Assembly: GCF_000208865.1 (NCBI RefSeq)
Contig: NC_018398.1
Location: 1,116,001-1,180,000 of the forward strand
Source: Neospora caninum Liverpool
Lineage: Eukaryota; Apicomplexa; Conoidasida; Eucoccidiorida; Sarcocystidae
DNA: 64,000 bases
Direction: 5' to 3'
Under the pieces are notes generated by a model. It saw nothing but the letters and a program-made list of their open reading frames with translations, ran no database searches and had not been told where the DNA came from. Position numbers and translations under genes: made by a program. The stretch's first letter is position 1; every line of letters starts with the position of its first letter. Shown here piece after piece: positions 25,401 to 37,400 of the stretch.

Positions 25401-28400
25401 CGCTGTTTCGCGCGATTCGCCGCTTTGCCCTCCCTATGCTTCTTCTGCCGCACCAGCGCGAGGCGAGAGAAGAAACTCGTGCCCCGCCCGAGACAGCCGC
25501 CGGGACGCTCCATTCTCTCCACAGTGTGCTGTCTGACTTCACCTCGCAGACAAAGAGAATCATCCTCGACCGCACGGAGACCGGACTGCCGCTCCAAGGT
25601 GTACGCGAGGCCTGCGCGGCAGTTATCTCCCCGCTGATGCTTGCCACAGAGAGCCTGTGCGTACAAGAGCGAAGACGCGCAGAAGCGGGAGAACGCGCAG
25701 GCGCCTCAGAAGACGCCGACACCGAGACGGATTCGGAGGCTCTTCAAGACGCGTTCGTCCTGAACTTCGCGCGCGACCTTCTGGGGATCGGCCGCAGTAC
25801 TCTGTCTGTCTCGCGCGCTGCAGTCGGTAAGCGAAAAAACAAGCAAATGCCGCCTAAAGCCACGCTGGTTTTTTCGAGAGGAGGTACACTCGACAGATGA
25901 AGTGTGTGTGAATCGACGCGTACACAGCCTTGGAGGAAGCCCGCGAGTTTCCCAGGCGCCGTGCCCGTTTGCGTTTTCGAGATGCAGCGTGCTGTCTCTT
26001 GTTCTTTTCCTTGCCGTGTCTGTGTGTGTCTGTGTGTGTCTGTGTGTGTGGGGTAGGGCCCTGTTCTTTTCGGCCTCCTCTCGTTTTTCTATGTCCCTCT
26101 GGCGTTTTCTTCTCTCTGCCGACGAACGTTTGCTTGCTGGCCTCTGCGTGTCTTGGGTTCCAGTGCCTCTTCTGTCCTCCCTGGCGCTCCTGGGCCTCCA
26201 CCCTGCAGCGGGTTTCTGCGGGAAAACCCCGGAAGCACCGGCTGCTGCCTCGGCTCCCTGGCGCCTGCCCAGTCCCTACATCAATCTGTTGGCGGAGATA
26301 CTTCTGCATCGCGAGTTCGTTCTCCTGGACGGCGCCTCTGTGATGACGGTCGATCCGTTCGGCGCGGCTTACCCGTGGCGAGGGGAACAGGCAGCTGGCG
26401 ACGACAGCGCCGTCGACTTGTCTTCGCCGCTCGCCGTCTTGACGTCTTCCGACCCTGCGGCTTTCTTCTTCTCGCCTGCGTCTGTCAAATCGTCTTTGTC
26501 TCCCGCGTTCCAGCCTTTGGCCTTGCCGCCTCGGCTCCGCCGTCTTCGGCAGACGCCAGCCTTTGTCCGGCTGCTTGCCCTCTCTTTCTTTCACTTCCTC
26601 GGACAAGTCGTCTGCTCGGAACTTCCTGAAGCACCGCAGTTCGACGCGCCCCAGGGCGCGGCCTTCAGAGCGTTCGCAGCCGACCTGCTCTTTCGGGTGT
26701 CTTCGCGTCTCCTCGACGTCGTCACGCGCTCGCCGTCCTTCTCTGCCCTCGCGTCGGTCCAAGACGCAGGCGACGGCCCAGAGTGCTCCGGAACGAACAA
26801 GGCAGGCTCAACGCCTGCGAAGGACGAGGCTCCGCAGCACCACTATCTGCCGATGCCGAACTCGTGTCACCACAGAATCCTTCTGCGAGGGTGGCAAGCG
26901 CTGACCTCGTTCGCTCCCTTTTTCCGAGCTGCGCCGCCCGCGTTCCTTCTCTCTCTCCACAGCCGTCTCTGGAAAGCCGTCGCGACGCCCCAGCTTGCAG
27001 ACGTGCGCCACTACATTGACCTGTTGGCGGTTCAGATGCTGCTTCTCGCGCCTGCGCAGAGCTGCGCGCCTCTCGCCGAGCTCCTCCGAACCTTCGACGC
27101 ACCCACGCAAACGCTCATTGGCGGGCTGACGATTGCAGGCTTCTACCTCCTGCACGGCTCCGCCTCTGGGGCCGAGGCGCAGAGCTCGCAGGCGGCGCGG
27201 GAGGAGCGAGCGCACGTCAGCGAGGTCCTTTTCGCGGCCGTCGTTCCGCACCTCACCTCGAATGCGGCGTATCTGCGGGGTGTGTCGCAGTACCTCGTCC
27301 ACGAGTTCTTGAGAAAGGCCCAGGTGGAAGACGGAGCGGCGGAGACGGGACACGCGAGCGGACTCGACGAGGCAGGAGCCGGTGCCCCAGGAGCCCGCAG
27401 AGACGCCGGCGCAACTGACGCGCTCCGAGCGCAGAGCGCTGCGTTAGGAGGCGACATTCTCCGCGGCTTGTACCGACAGCTGGACGAGTCGAAGGAGTGC
27501 CAGAAAATGCGCGAGAAATGCTCAGAAGTATTCCTCCTCTGGCAGCCCCACATTCTAGGGGCCTTGGAGACACTCTTGGCCGTCGGCCAAGAGGGCGACG
27601 CAGACGCACTGGACGACACAGTTAATGAAGGTAAGGCGCGCGCGCGTCATCGGCGGGTTCCTCTTGCGTTTGTGCGAAGGCGATCCGACGCCCTGCCCAC
27701 GAGAAACAGCCGCCAGCTGGCCGTTCGGTGCCGTTGTCTCGCCTTTTTGCCCGCCTCGCGAGTCTGGCTTTCCCCTACTCTGCCGCCTCTTTCGTTTGCC
27801 GGCCTCCCCAGCGACTTCAGCTTCTCGCGTCTTTGAACGCTTTCTTCTTCTCGACTCGCTTCTCGTCTCTCTGGCCTTTCCTGTTCAGCGACGGCGGCCG
27901 CCCTCGCTGGAGTTCCGGTCCCTCCGCCGGCGTGTGCGTCTTCGGGGGCTTCCGGGTCGGTCTTGAACGGCGAGGGCGGGAGCGAGGCGAGTGCCGCGGT
28001 CGCGCAAACCCTCTTGGCCGACTTCGACATGCGGCCTTCCTGGGCCTTGGCTGTTGCCCTCAAGGACGCCATCAAGGAGGAGATGGGCGTGGCGTGGCAC
28101 GGCAAGGCACGTGCGCCGGAGACGCGAGATCCAGCGCTCGCCTCTCTGGAGACGCATGCAGAGAAGGACGTTGACGAGAAGGGCACGAACGGCGGCGGAA
28201 CGGAAGAAAAAGGGCTAGACGGCGAGAAGCAAGAGCTCGTCTGCCAGCGGAAATTCGTCCCTCAACACCACCAGCGATACGAAGAAGAGGTCAGGCGTCT
28301 CCACGTGCGACGGGGCGCAAAACCGGAGCGTTTGACTCGCCACGGAAAATCAGCTGGGACGCCTCACGGCGCGGGCAGAGAGAGATAGCGAGGGACCGTG

Positions 28401-29987
28401 GCTCGCCTCTTTTTAGCGCGTGGCTGTGTGTGTATAAGTGTGTATACTACTACGAGGGGCGGGGTACGCAGAGAAAAAAGGAACCGAAGCAGTTGGGACG
28501 AACACCCGGTTTTGAAACTGGAATAGGCGTCACAGACTGGGGGCGGCCACGGGCACGGCTGCGCCTGCAAAGAACCTTCGTTTTAGATGCGTCCGCAGTC
28601 ACGGATTTCGGTGCAGAGCAAGCGGCGAGGGGCTGTGTCGAGGCGGTGGAATCTCAGTTCGTCTCGGTCGCGTCCTTTTTCCCGTGCCTGACGTCTCTGT
28701 TGCCTCTCCTTCTTCTGATCGCTCGGGATGGTTTGTGCGCTGTCGATTGGCAAACGCGATTTGTCACCTCTGAGCGTCTCGAAATCACGCCAGAGGGTGT
28801 AAAGGAGAACAGGGTGTGCGCTTCGCTTCTTGCCTTCAGAAGGGAAGCGAAGATCTCCTTTCTTCCTGGCTGTATGTCGGCGGCGAGGGTGAGACGCTGC
28901 AGCGAGAACTGCGACAGAGAGGCGACCTGATTGTTGTCGCCTCGCTGATCGACAAAGTTCCCAATTTGGCGGGTCTGGCGCGCACCTGTGAAGTCTTCGA
29001 TGCCAAGTAAGTCGGTTCACCTGGGATATAAAAAAAGGCTACCCTTTGATGAATTTCCGTCTTGCCTTGAAGAGTTCGGCGCGAACCACTGAGTCGACTC
29101 CACTGTCCCATTCGCTCGCCGCAAGCGCGCTCGGTTTGAAGGTGCGAGGACCACGCCTCGTCGACGAGGCTCCCGCAGAGGCGGTGTACAGAGAACGCGA
29201 CTGCTCTTTCCGGCTTCCTTCTCTGAGGCTTTCCCCTCAGCAGCGAGACCGCGCATGCTCTTCGGGTTCTTCCTGCGCGCTGTGCATGTATGGGCAGGAA
29301 GCTCACCATCCACAATCTCGACATCCTCAACGACCCGCAATTCAACACGATTGGCGTCTCTGCCCATCGCTGGCTTCCTATCGAGCAGGTACCTGCGCAC
29401 TGGGAGCGGCTGCAGATCTGCAGAGACACAGCGCCACCAGGAAGTGAAGTCGACACTGAGAACGTCTTTTCGGTTCGTAGGTTTTGTGCGTGGGAGGCGA
29501 CTCTGGAGCGTCGCGGCAGACGCAGGAGCTGGTCTCCCGATTCTGTGTACCGACCGGCGACGTCGGAAGTCTGACGTCTGATGAAGGGGGAAGCGGCGCC
29601 CATTCCTTCTCATTCAAAACAGCGACGGTGTCCGTGACTGCCGAGCCGACTGTCACTGCAGCTCTGGCTACCTCACTTGTGCTGTTCCGCTTCCAGGTAG
29701 CTGCAGACAACGTGGGCACGTACTTGCTGGACCTGAAGTCCAAGGGCTACACCGTGGTTGGAGTTGAGCAAACGGGTTCTTCGGAAATGCTCGAAAACGC
29801 CACGTTCGAACGCAAAACCGCCTTAGTGCTGGGCGCGGAAAAAGAAGGCTTGCCAGCTGCTCTCTTGGCCCTTATGGATGCATGCATCGAGATTCCCCAA
29901 CTCGGGCTCATCCGGTCTCTCAACGTACACGTCACAGCCGCAATGGTTGTGTGGGAGTACACGAAACAGCACGCGCTTGGAGCGTAA
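16461..29987 (+). CDS. TARBP1: Trm3/TARBP1-type tRNA (guanosine-18-2'-O)-methyltransferase, SpoU family
   Basis: Predicted to transfer methyl from AdoMet to the ribose 2'-OH of G18 in tRNA. Twelve exons: 16461-17927, 18459-21341, 21773-21979, 22230-22474, 22685-22974, 23895-24143, 24789-25826, 26164-27630, 27889-28289, 28840-29006, 29298-29388 and 29697-29987. They give 2931 residues with every junction in phase. The SpoU domain is at the C-terminus: motif 1 NLAGLARTCEVF near residue 2790, motif 2 LVLGAEKEGLP near 2878, and motif 3 IPQLGLIRSLNVHV near 2902, followed by VVWEYTKQ. The remainder looks like a helical-repeat scaffold with low-complexity insertions, as in yeast Trm3 and human TARBP1, but about twice their length. 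The start has the context GCAAAATGG, close to the Toxoplasma consensus. Exon 4 is too short to stand out as an ORF, and the exon 8 acceptor is the least certain junction. Confidence 0.93.
18080..18196. repeat. TA-rich microsatellite cluster in TARBP1-like intron 1
   Basis: Several (TA)n tracts separated by short TGCATAATCT- and TTGTTTG-like spacers, inside intron 1 (17928-18458). Chance frames encoding Tyr-Ile runs cross it and are not genes. Confidence 0.95.
22568..22600. repeat. 11-bp tandem repeat (TCGCTCTGCCC) x3
   Basis: Three direct copies in the pyrimidine-rich intron 4 (22475-22684) of the TARBP1-like gene, about 85 nt before the next acceptor. Confidence 0.85.
24174..24353. repeat. 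48-bp purine tandem repeat in TARBP1-like intron 6
   Basis: About 3.5 to 4 copies of a unit containing GAACGAAGGAAAGACGAGTA, then AGGGAAAGAGAAGAAAG. They lie just after the donor in intron 6 (24144-24788). Because 48 is a multiple of three, the antisense frames give a 16-residue repeat that looks coding but is not. Confidence 0.92.
26005..26056 (+). repeat. GTGTCT-type microsatellite in TARBP1-like intron 7
   Basis: Copies of TGTGTGTC about 110 nt upstream of the exon 8 acceptor at 26163. In the sense orientation this is a GU-rich tract. Confidence 0.85.
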
Positions 29988-31595
29988 AACACACGCGGTG
30001 GCAAGCGCGCAGGAACGCGAAGGCCTCCACAACCCTGTCGAGACCAGGCTGGTTGAGGCCTGCCGAGTCGCTGTCCATCTTCACCGAGGCGGGTTCTCTC
30101 GTTGGCGGCGCTGGGCTGGCTGTGTTGCCTAAACGATAACTACTTGAGCCGGGGGCTCGGTCCCGTGGCAGGAGAGAGTGAAAATGAGGCTCTAAACCGG
30201 GTCTGCTACGCATCAGGGACGCCAGGAAAACGTTGCCGCAAAAACGAAACCTTTTTGGCCGAGAAACGTCTCTTTGTCTTGAACAGTGTGACCTCCGTAT
30301 ACACTGAATATCGCGGGCTGGTCTCTTCGATCGTTGCACAGCACCCGACACACGGCTCTTTCTGTGCGAAGGTGGAGTCGAGACCGCAAAACAGACGATG
30401 TGATCAATAGAGAGTTACACTTTCAGCAAGTGCTGCACGCTTCAGCTGTGCATTTGCTGGGATCGGCGCAGCCCCGACGAAACTGAGACTCTCAAGAAGT
30501 CGTGCCATGCCGCTTGCTTCCAGCCGGATGGGGACTGCGTGGCATTCCGCAGGAGCCTGTCGAAAGTGTCGAAAAGGCGCGTGACGCCCTGAAGCGGCGG
30601 CTGCGGTCTCGCAAGGCACCGGATTAAAACAACCCTCCAGGAAAAGCTTTTATAAATAATCCTGTCTCAAAGAGTATCACTCCCAGTACGGGGAGTTCCC
30701 CGGCACGCCCTTCACACCTCGCGAGCAGGTTCGCAAAAAATCCCAGCCCATGCTGGCACAGATCCGCTTTTTTCCGCTCGGTCTGAAAAGCGGGGCGGTG
30801 GAGGCCGCCTAGGGACCCACCGAAGACAGGCGACTGCATGCACGGACTTGGTTGTCTGTGTCTCCTAACGGGAGTCCTATTCAGTATCCTAGGAACGAGG
30901 GTGTCTGTTTCTTCGATCACGCGCGCCTCCTCTCGCTGGTGAGCGTGCAAGAGCGAAGCGTGGCGATGCGGTCGTCGTCAGGTGCCGAAAGCTACCGGGA
31001 TCGTTCTACATTTGTCTCGTCAACGGCAGACGACTCGCAGAGTCCGCAGTGAAGGCAGTGAAGATTCGCGGTTTCGTCTACCGATACATGCCGAAGTATC
31101 TCTGTATCTCTTCCAGAAAGTTTTACGCTCAAAGCGTGGATTGCTGTATTGCGCTTGAGAGGCCCGCGGCGAGGCAGCAGAGCGGCGTTGTCCGCTTCTG
31201 CGTGCACTTGCCGCAAGAACGCCACTCTCGATCGAGACGGCAGGTTGGCAGAGGGCAACCGCTAAGAGGCAGAGACGGAAGCGAATCCAGACAGCGTGGC
31301 CCACACACTGCTCTTCATGACCAGCCTTTCGCGATTCGGCGTGCGGCGGCACACGCTGCAGGCAGAGAACGGTCGCCACGCACGTTGAACTGAAAGACGG
31401 AACCACCCGCACCGTGGAAAAACGCAAGACCCAGGATGCGTCCCGGGTGACCGGCAAGCGCCAGTGGCAATCCCCCAAAAATGTGGAAACGTCTCCTTTT
31501 TTCCCGCGTCTGCCGCGCGTCTCCGTCGAGAATGCGGCGGCGTCCACACATGCACTCGGGCTGCAGCTGGACTCATGCTTTCGCTTGATTCCACT
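29988..31595. other. Convergent intergenic region (3' UTRs)
   Basis: The TARBP1-like gene and NOB1 end toward each other, so 1.6 kb holds both 3' UTRs and terminators. No frame longer than about 175 codons is present, none is recognisable, and no RNA gene was seen. Confidence 0.7.
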
Positions 31596-34412
31596 TTACT
31601 TCTTCTTTGAGTGCCCGTGTCTCTTCACCCATCGGTTGCTGTTTGGGTTGCCGGGACCGAGCCCCACGACCACGCGAGGCGCATGCGCGCCTGCTGCCAA
31701 CTTTCCGGTTCTTGTCCGACTCCGCATGTGCCACGCCGACGCTGCGTCAAAGGCGAAGTCCTACGTCGGAGACACAACACGCGACACTCCAGGCGCCTCG
31801 TCATGCCCCCAGGAGATGCTCAGCGACGGTCTGCGCATGTGAGCAGAACGGACGGCCGCTGCTCCCTTCCGAACGCATGCGCTTCACACTGTATCGACAC
31901 TGAAACCGCACGTGTGGCGCGGAAGTGAAGAGTGGCTGCACAGTCTCCGCGGGTCCAGCTCTGACGGAGATACGTGCCGTGGCCGATACACCGAGCAGAA
32001 ACCGTTAGGGGGCCGTCGGCCCAGTACGACGGTTCGGAGACACGTACCTCGCTGAAGGGATTATGCGCAGCTTTCTCCGCTTCCCACAGACGCTGTTGGT
32101 GCCGCAAAAGACGGTCGCGCCCTCCCATCATCAGTTGATCTTCGGCGAGAATCAGCTGTTTCTGCTCACAGGAAAAACGACGCCAAAAAAGAGACGGGGC
32201 GTCGAGCCTGCACACCGGCCGGCAGAACAGTCTCCCGACCAGAACGGCCCGAACCCTCCACTTTAGCTAGAGACAATGGTCACTGCATCAGCGACAGTTC
32301 CTACGAGTGACACCATAGCGATGCGCACGAGTGCGCCGTTGTTTTCGAAGCCCCTCCTGGTTCCCTTCGTTTTCGCTCCGCCTTCCACGTGCGTTTTGAT
32401 TCTCAGCGAGTGTTTCCGGAGTCGATTTCTCTGCGCTTCTCTTTGACCGACAAACGGCACATATCCCACGTGAGACCCGACAGAACGTCGGGCGCCTCGC
32501 GCGACCACGCAGGCGGAAAAAGAAAGCGATTTAGCGAACGAGGCAGGCAGTCAGCTCCTCACCTCATGGCGTCCGCCCCTCGGCTTCGGCAGCGAGTGAA
32601 CATTTCCCCTCGTGGATTTCTTCTTTCGATTGTCATGGACGACGAAACCGTCCTCCCCGAGCGTGACTGGGACGCGATCCACTGCGTGCTGGCCGCATTT
32701 CGGGCAGAAGAGCCGCGTCACGTCTCGGCTGACAAAGTGACAGGCCCTACAGAGAAGCGGAGACCGGAGACCGGGGAGAGGCACGCATCGCAGCCGTCCC
32801 GGAAAAACAGCACTCAGGAGCGGGAGAAAACTCGAGCGAGGCAAAGCGCACGAAACGCCAGTCGGAAAGCGAACCGCGGGAGACCCCGAGCAGGGAACTA
32901 GGCAGAAACGCCGACAGCGCGAGGGGGTGAAAAACGTTCGAGACCGGTCGACTGCGAAGGGAACACGGGATTCGAGCAGATCGGCCATTCGGGGCGGGTG
33001 GGGGGGGGGGGGGGAGGTGGGGGCAAGGCAGAGAGAGCCGGACGAGAGAGACGGGTTTTGAGCAAAACAAATCCAGAGAGAAGTCGCTGTGCGCGTAGTT
33101 TGTCGACAGAAGCGCAAACGCCCTTGAAATACACACACGTGGGTGCGGCTTCCTTAGGAGTTCGGTGAGCCGCTCGCGTGTCGCTGGGGACGGAGATTGC
33201 GAGGAAGGCAAACACTCACCTGCAGATAAGGGCCCACGTTTTGACCGAACGGACTGCGAGACCGTCGATTGTGACGACTTCGAGGCCCATGTGGAGGAGG
33301 ACGTTCTGGATGGAGTAATCGGTCGTCATGCATGCGACGAGAGCTTCTTCTTTCGCGCTCGAACAAATGCCTTCGATCCCGCGTTTCACGCGCTGGAAAT
33401 TCTCGGGAGTGATCCACGTCCCTTCCCCGTCGTCCTCGTCCGCCGCCACTTCAACAATCTCGCGACTCTCATGAACGCCAGCCGCCGCCTTTCGCGGCGG
33501 CGTCTCAGGCACAGAGGAAACAGCCCCAGTGCTCGAGGAGGGAGAGGGACTGTCCTCGGCACTTGCAGAAGTGGGTACGTCTCCAGGCACCGAGTCGCAC
33601 TCTCGCTTCTCGTTTTCATCTCTGCGCTTTTCTTCCTCCTCTCCCTCTCCCTCTTCCTCGTCTCCCTCGTCTTCTTCCTCGTCTCCTTCTTCTTCATCGT
33701 CTCCTTCTTCTTCCTCGTCTCCCTCTTCTTCCTCTTCGTCAGTTTCGTCGCCGACCCAGCCTTCGTCCTTCCCCCAGTCGAGGTCTTGCCACTTGGTGTG
33801 TGTTTCTTCCTCCTTTACGACGACGGCCTCCAGCGGTTTGGTGCGCAGTTTCTCGATTCTTCCCGTTTGTCGTTGCAGCATGTACGTGAGGGCAATGACG
33901 TCGAGATCGGTGTCGCTGAGGCTCCCCAAATCGCCAGTCATGCCGGCGAATTTCCGCGCCCACCGCTTGTCGGCCTCGCCAGCTGTCACGACACTCGGGA
34001 GCTCGGCGTCGGGGTGGAGAAGCGTGACGCCGGAGAGATGGGCACGTGCGCGTGCGTCGCGGATTTCCGCGAGAACGCTCGGCGGAACGACGAATTTCCG
34101 CCCGAAAACATCTAGCCGTTTCAGCCTCAAAAACGCGCCTGTGTCAACGACAAGAGTTCGAGCGAAGCGGCAAAAAGGCGGAGCGCCCGGCGGGGCCGTT
34201 GACGACGCGGAAAGGCTCTTCTCGTCTCGCTTCGCGGCAGACTCCGCGGGTAGGTTCGAAGCGGGTTTTGCAGACTCCGGAGAAACATCTGCCGCGCGGG
34301 AGTTTTCGGAAGACGAAGTAGGCGGAGCCTGGAGAGACGCAGGCGCGTCTTTCGCTGGCGGCTCGGGAGGCCGGGAGGCCCCAGCCGTCGGTTCGCGTCT
34401 CGCGCCTTCCAT
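31596..34412 (-). CDS. NOB1: NOB1, PIN-domain endonuclease for 18S rRNA 3'-end maturation
   Basis: Cuts 20S pre-rRNA at site D in late 40S precursors. Four exons: 34412-33220, 32746-32563, 32161-32048 and 31760-31596, about 551 residues, junctions in phase. The PIN core starts at TLVVDTGAFLRL, where the Asp is the first catalytic acid, followed by VVPPSVLAEIRDARAR and then LSDTDLDVIALTYMLQ with the later acids. An acidic Glu/Asp-rich insertion of about 50 residues interrupts the PIN domain before TWITPENFQRV. The zinc ribbon ICRACHF...RLFCPKCG is split across exons 1 and 2. SLPKPRGGRHE, LILAEDQLMMGGRDRLL and the terminal VVVGLGPGNPNSNRW match the NOB1 tail. About 75 residues precede the PIN domain. 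The start is the first in-frame ATG after the upstream intron. The exon 3 acceptor could shift by one codon. Confidence 0.94.
33001..33014. repeat. G14 homopolymer in NOB1 intron 1
   Basis: Run of 14 G on the plus strand in intron 1 (32747-33219), inside a wider G-rich stretch. The NOB1 transcript reads it as a C tract. Confidence 0.9.
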
Positions 34413-37400
34413 TTCTTGCGGAGGCACGGCAGCTGGACAGAAAAACGGAAGGCCGGAACGATCAGTTGAAACAAAGACACTCAGACACGGGACGCGCGGA
34501 AAGGCTCCGCGAAACTGAGGACTTACCCGTCGGCCAGCGGCCGTGTCGGTCCAGGGAAGAGACCAGGCGAGTCACGGAAAGGCGCTTTTCTTCACGGGCT
34601 TTTTCTTTCCACGTGTGGAAGAGGGCATACGACACAAAAAGGTTTGATGTGGATTCTGAGATTCAGTGGATGGCCATGCAGCAGTTGGGTTGGCGGAAAA
34701 CCCCGCAAGCTGCTCCAAGGAAAACGCGCGTCAGAGCCTGACTCAAAAACGATACAAAAAAGCGCGTTTCAGTGCAAAAACTTGTGGAAACGAGAACGGT
34801 GAAGGCCCAAGGACTCCGCACACACAGACGAGGGACGAAGCAGCATCGGGCTTTCACTGGGACTAGCCCCCGCCGATTGAGTCCCTGAAAGGGTGCGGCC
34901 AACGATGCACGGAGAGAAGATGGACGGGTGATCTCTCGCTTCTTCGTAAAGCGGCTGCCTTCCGAACTTTGTCACTTGTGGGGCGCGGTCGAGTTGCGAC
35001 GGAGGCATGCTCTGTGCTGGGACGAACGGAGCAGGATCGAGGGATTCTCAGCAAGGTGGCCCTCCACAACACGCGCTCCGACAGACTTACTCGTTGGAGC
35101 ACGTGCGCGATTTGGAAAGGAAACGGTATTTCTCCAGGCGCCCTGTTTGTGCAGTTTGTCTACACGAAGACGACTGCGACACTCGTTTCCAGTCGCGAGT
35201 CAACGGACTGTGTCTACTCCCCAGCGCTGTGCGCGAGAAAAGCGAGGATCCCGCTCTTCGCCCCACGCAAGAAACCGGAACCAGTTGGTAACACGAGGCA
35301 TAGGAAAGAGATAAAAAAGCACTTGCGTTGCTGTCACCGGCGTTTCAGAGCCATGTCAATTGGAAAGAGCGGACTTGCTGACTCTCGCTCGCTTGCATGC
35401 ACTGTCAACTCACACGAGAAGAGTTGCCATGCGACAAAGGACGGATCTTTCCAGCAGCGGAATCTGCGTTCCGTGACCCGAAAAGAGCGACACCGGTTGG
35501 ATAGCCATGTTTCACCGGCTCCAGGCAACTTGGCGTTTTTCGTGTTTCGAAACGCACACCACTGCGCGAGGTTTCAGGCTTCTGAGGCAGAGAGCCTCGA
35601 AGCTGTCGAAGGTTCCGAATTGCGTTTAGGGTCAAAAAGACTCCCTCTTTTTTCCCGGGCATGCAGCGTGCACGGTCTAGCACACGCCGGCTTCCGTCAG
35701 GATTCCAAAAAGAATTGCGGTGGTGCAGGACGCGCGACATGCTTCTCGTTGGAAAAACGGAGTCCTTTGCTTTGGGAACGAAGCAGGCGCAGTTTCGCAA
35801 GCTTTTTCAGTTAGCCTTTCCGAGTATTTTGGCCTACACAGCTTGCGTCTTTCCTTCAGGGGTTGCAGCCGCCCGCGCGATGAGACCCGCCGACATTTCG
35901 AGCCTTGAGCTTTTGCGAATCTAGACAGGGTTGTGGCCCGAGACAGGACGGGATGGTGGCAGGGTGAACTGTTTTTTTTCTTGTTAGCAGCTTTCAGTTC
36001 ATCCAGTCCTGCATTCTAGGTCGGATCCTCTAAAGCTGGGCGGGTGCAATCCGTGTAGGTACGGAACAACGCCGCTTTTTTTTTCGCAAAAGAGAACACA
36101 GTGTGGTTCTGTTGAATGTATTTACACGCTTTTAAATAGGACCTAGGGAACAAACCGTCTGCAGACGTTCTTAACCCAGCTGACGCACGGGAGGACTCCT
36201 CTTCTGCCGGTGCTAGTATATAGGGTCTGTACGCTGTCTGCTTGATCGAATCCCTAGGAACCTGAAGCTCAAAGTCCTGGCCAGCCGCTTCGGTCCTATT
36301 TGTTGATATAATCTAGTCATGCTTGCCAAGTTCCTGGTCTTTAGCTTACTGCGTCCTGAGGATCAGACCAAAACAGTTCACTTCTCCATGTACGAATTGA
36401 CGCTGCCAAGTGAATACCGAGGGCCCTGGGAATCCGCGGTGGTCAAACCTAACGCGCGGAGAAACGGGTGTTCTGTTCTCGAGTTCCAGCTTGGAACGCA
36501 CGCAGGCGTCACTGCCACGACGACGCAACCCAGAGAAGCGAGGAAGGAACTGCAAGGTGTGTTGACCATCCAAACAAATGGTTACTGAACGAATCCTTCC
36601 AACAACCAGCCGCGCTAAAGAGTGTCTGAAAGGAAACCACGTCTGTTAAAACGTCATTTTTTAGTTGTGTGTCAAAGTACGTGCCTGCAGTTCCGCATTG
36701 TGCTGGTCCGCACAAAGGCGGCGAGAACACACAGTGGCGACGGCGCCACGTCCGTGCGTTGTCCTCGATTGATTAAATCAGACGGTTTGGCCCTTGCGCA
36801 TTGTTGATTGCCTTCCCCGGGAGCTTAACTGCTTGCCTAGCTTCAGAAGAAACGTATCGACTGCGTTACGTCCTCACTGCCTTGGTTCGTATACGGGCAC
36901 ACCCGGTTTTTGTTTGAGAGAAACGTTACCGTGAGAGAGAATCTCTTGTGTCTGGCCTGGCTATTTTTCGCTTCTGACTGTTCCGGCCGGGGCCTCGATT
37001 CAGAACACCCATTGAACTCGTCCTGAGCAGCCTGTTTCCTTCAACCTCGGCGCGGTTCGGCACCCAAACCGCTAAACCGAAAGATGGGGCGGAACGCACC
37101 CCTCGAAGTGCGCAAACCCAAATAGCCTTGCGTTCGCCTGTTCATGCCTGGCCACAGTCTACACCGACCTGTGATGATAAGTTCCTTTCCCCTTCCCTTA
37201 AGGAAACAGCTCCGGAATACCGCGGCAACGACGCTTTCGCCGGACACATAAACCCGACGGAAAGAACAATCCACTGCCCGTCACTTTCCCACGGTTGTGG
37301 GAACGACACGAAACGGACACACCACAATGTGAGAACGGGGAGGCATCCTTCCCCACTGGCTTCTGTCCTCCTCACACACAAACACAACAAACATACCACG

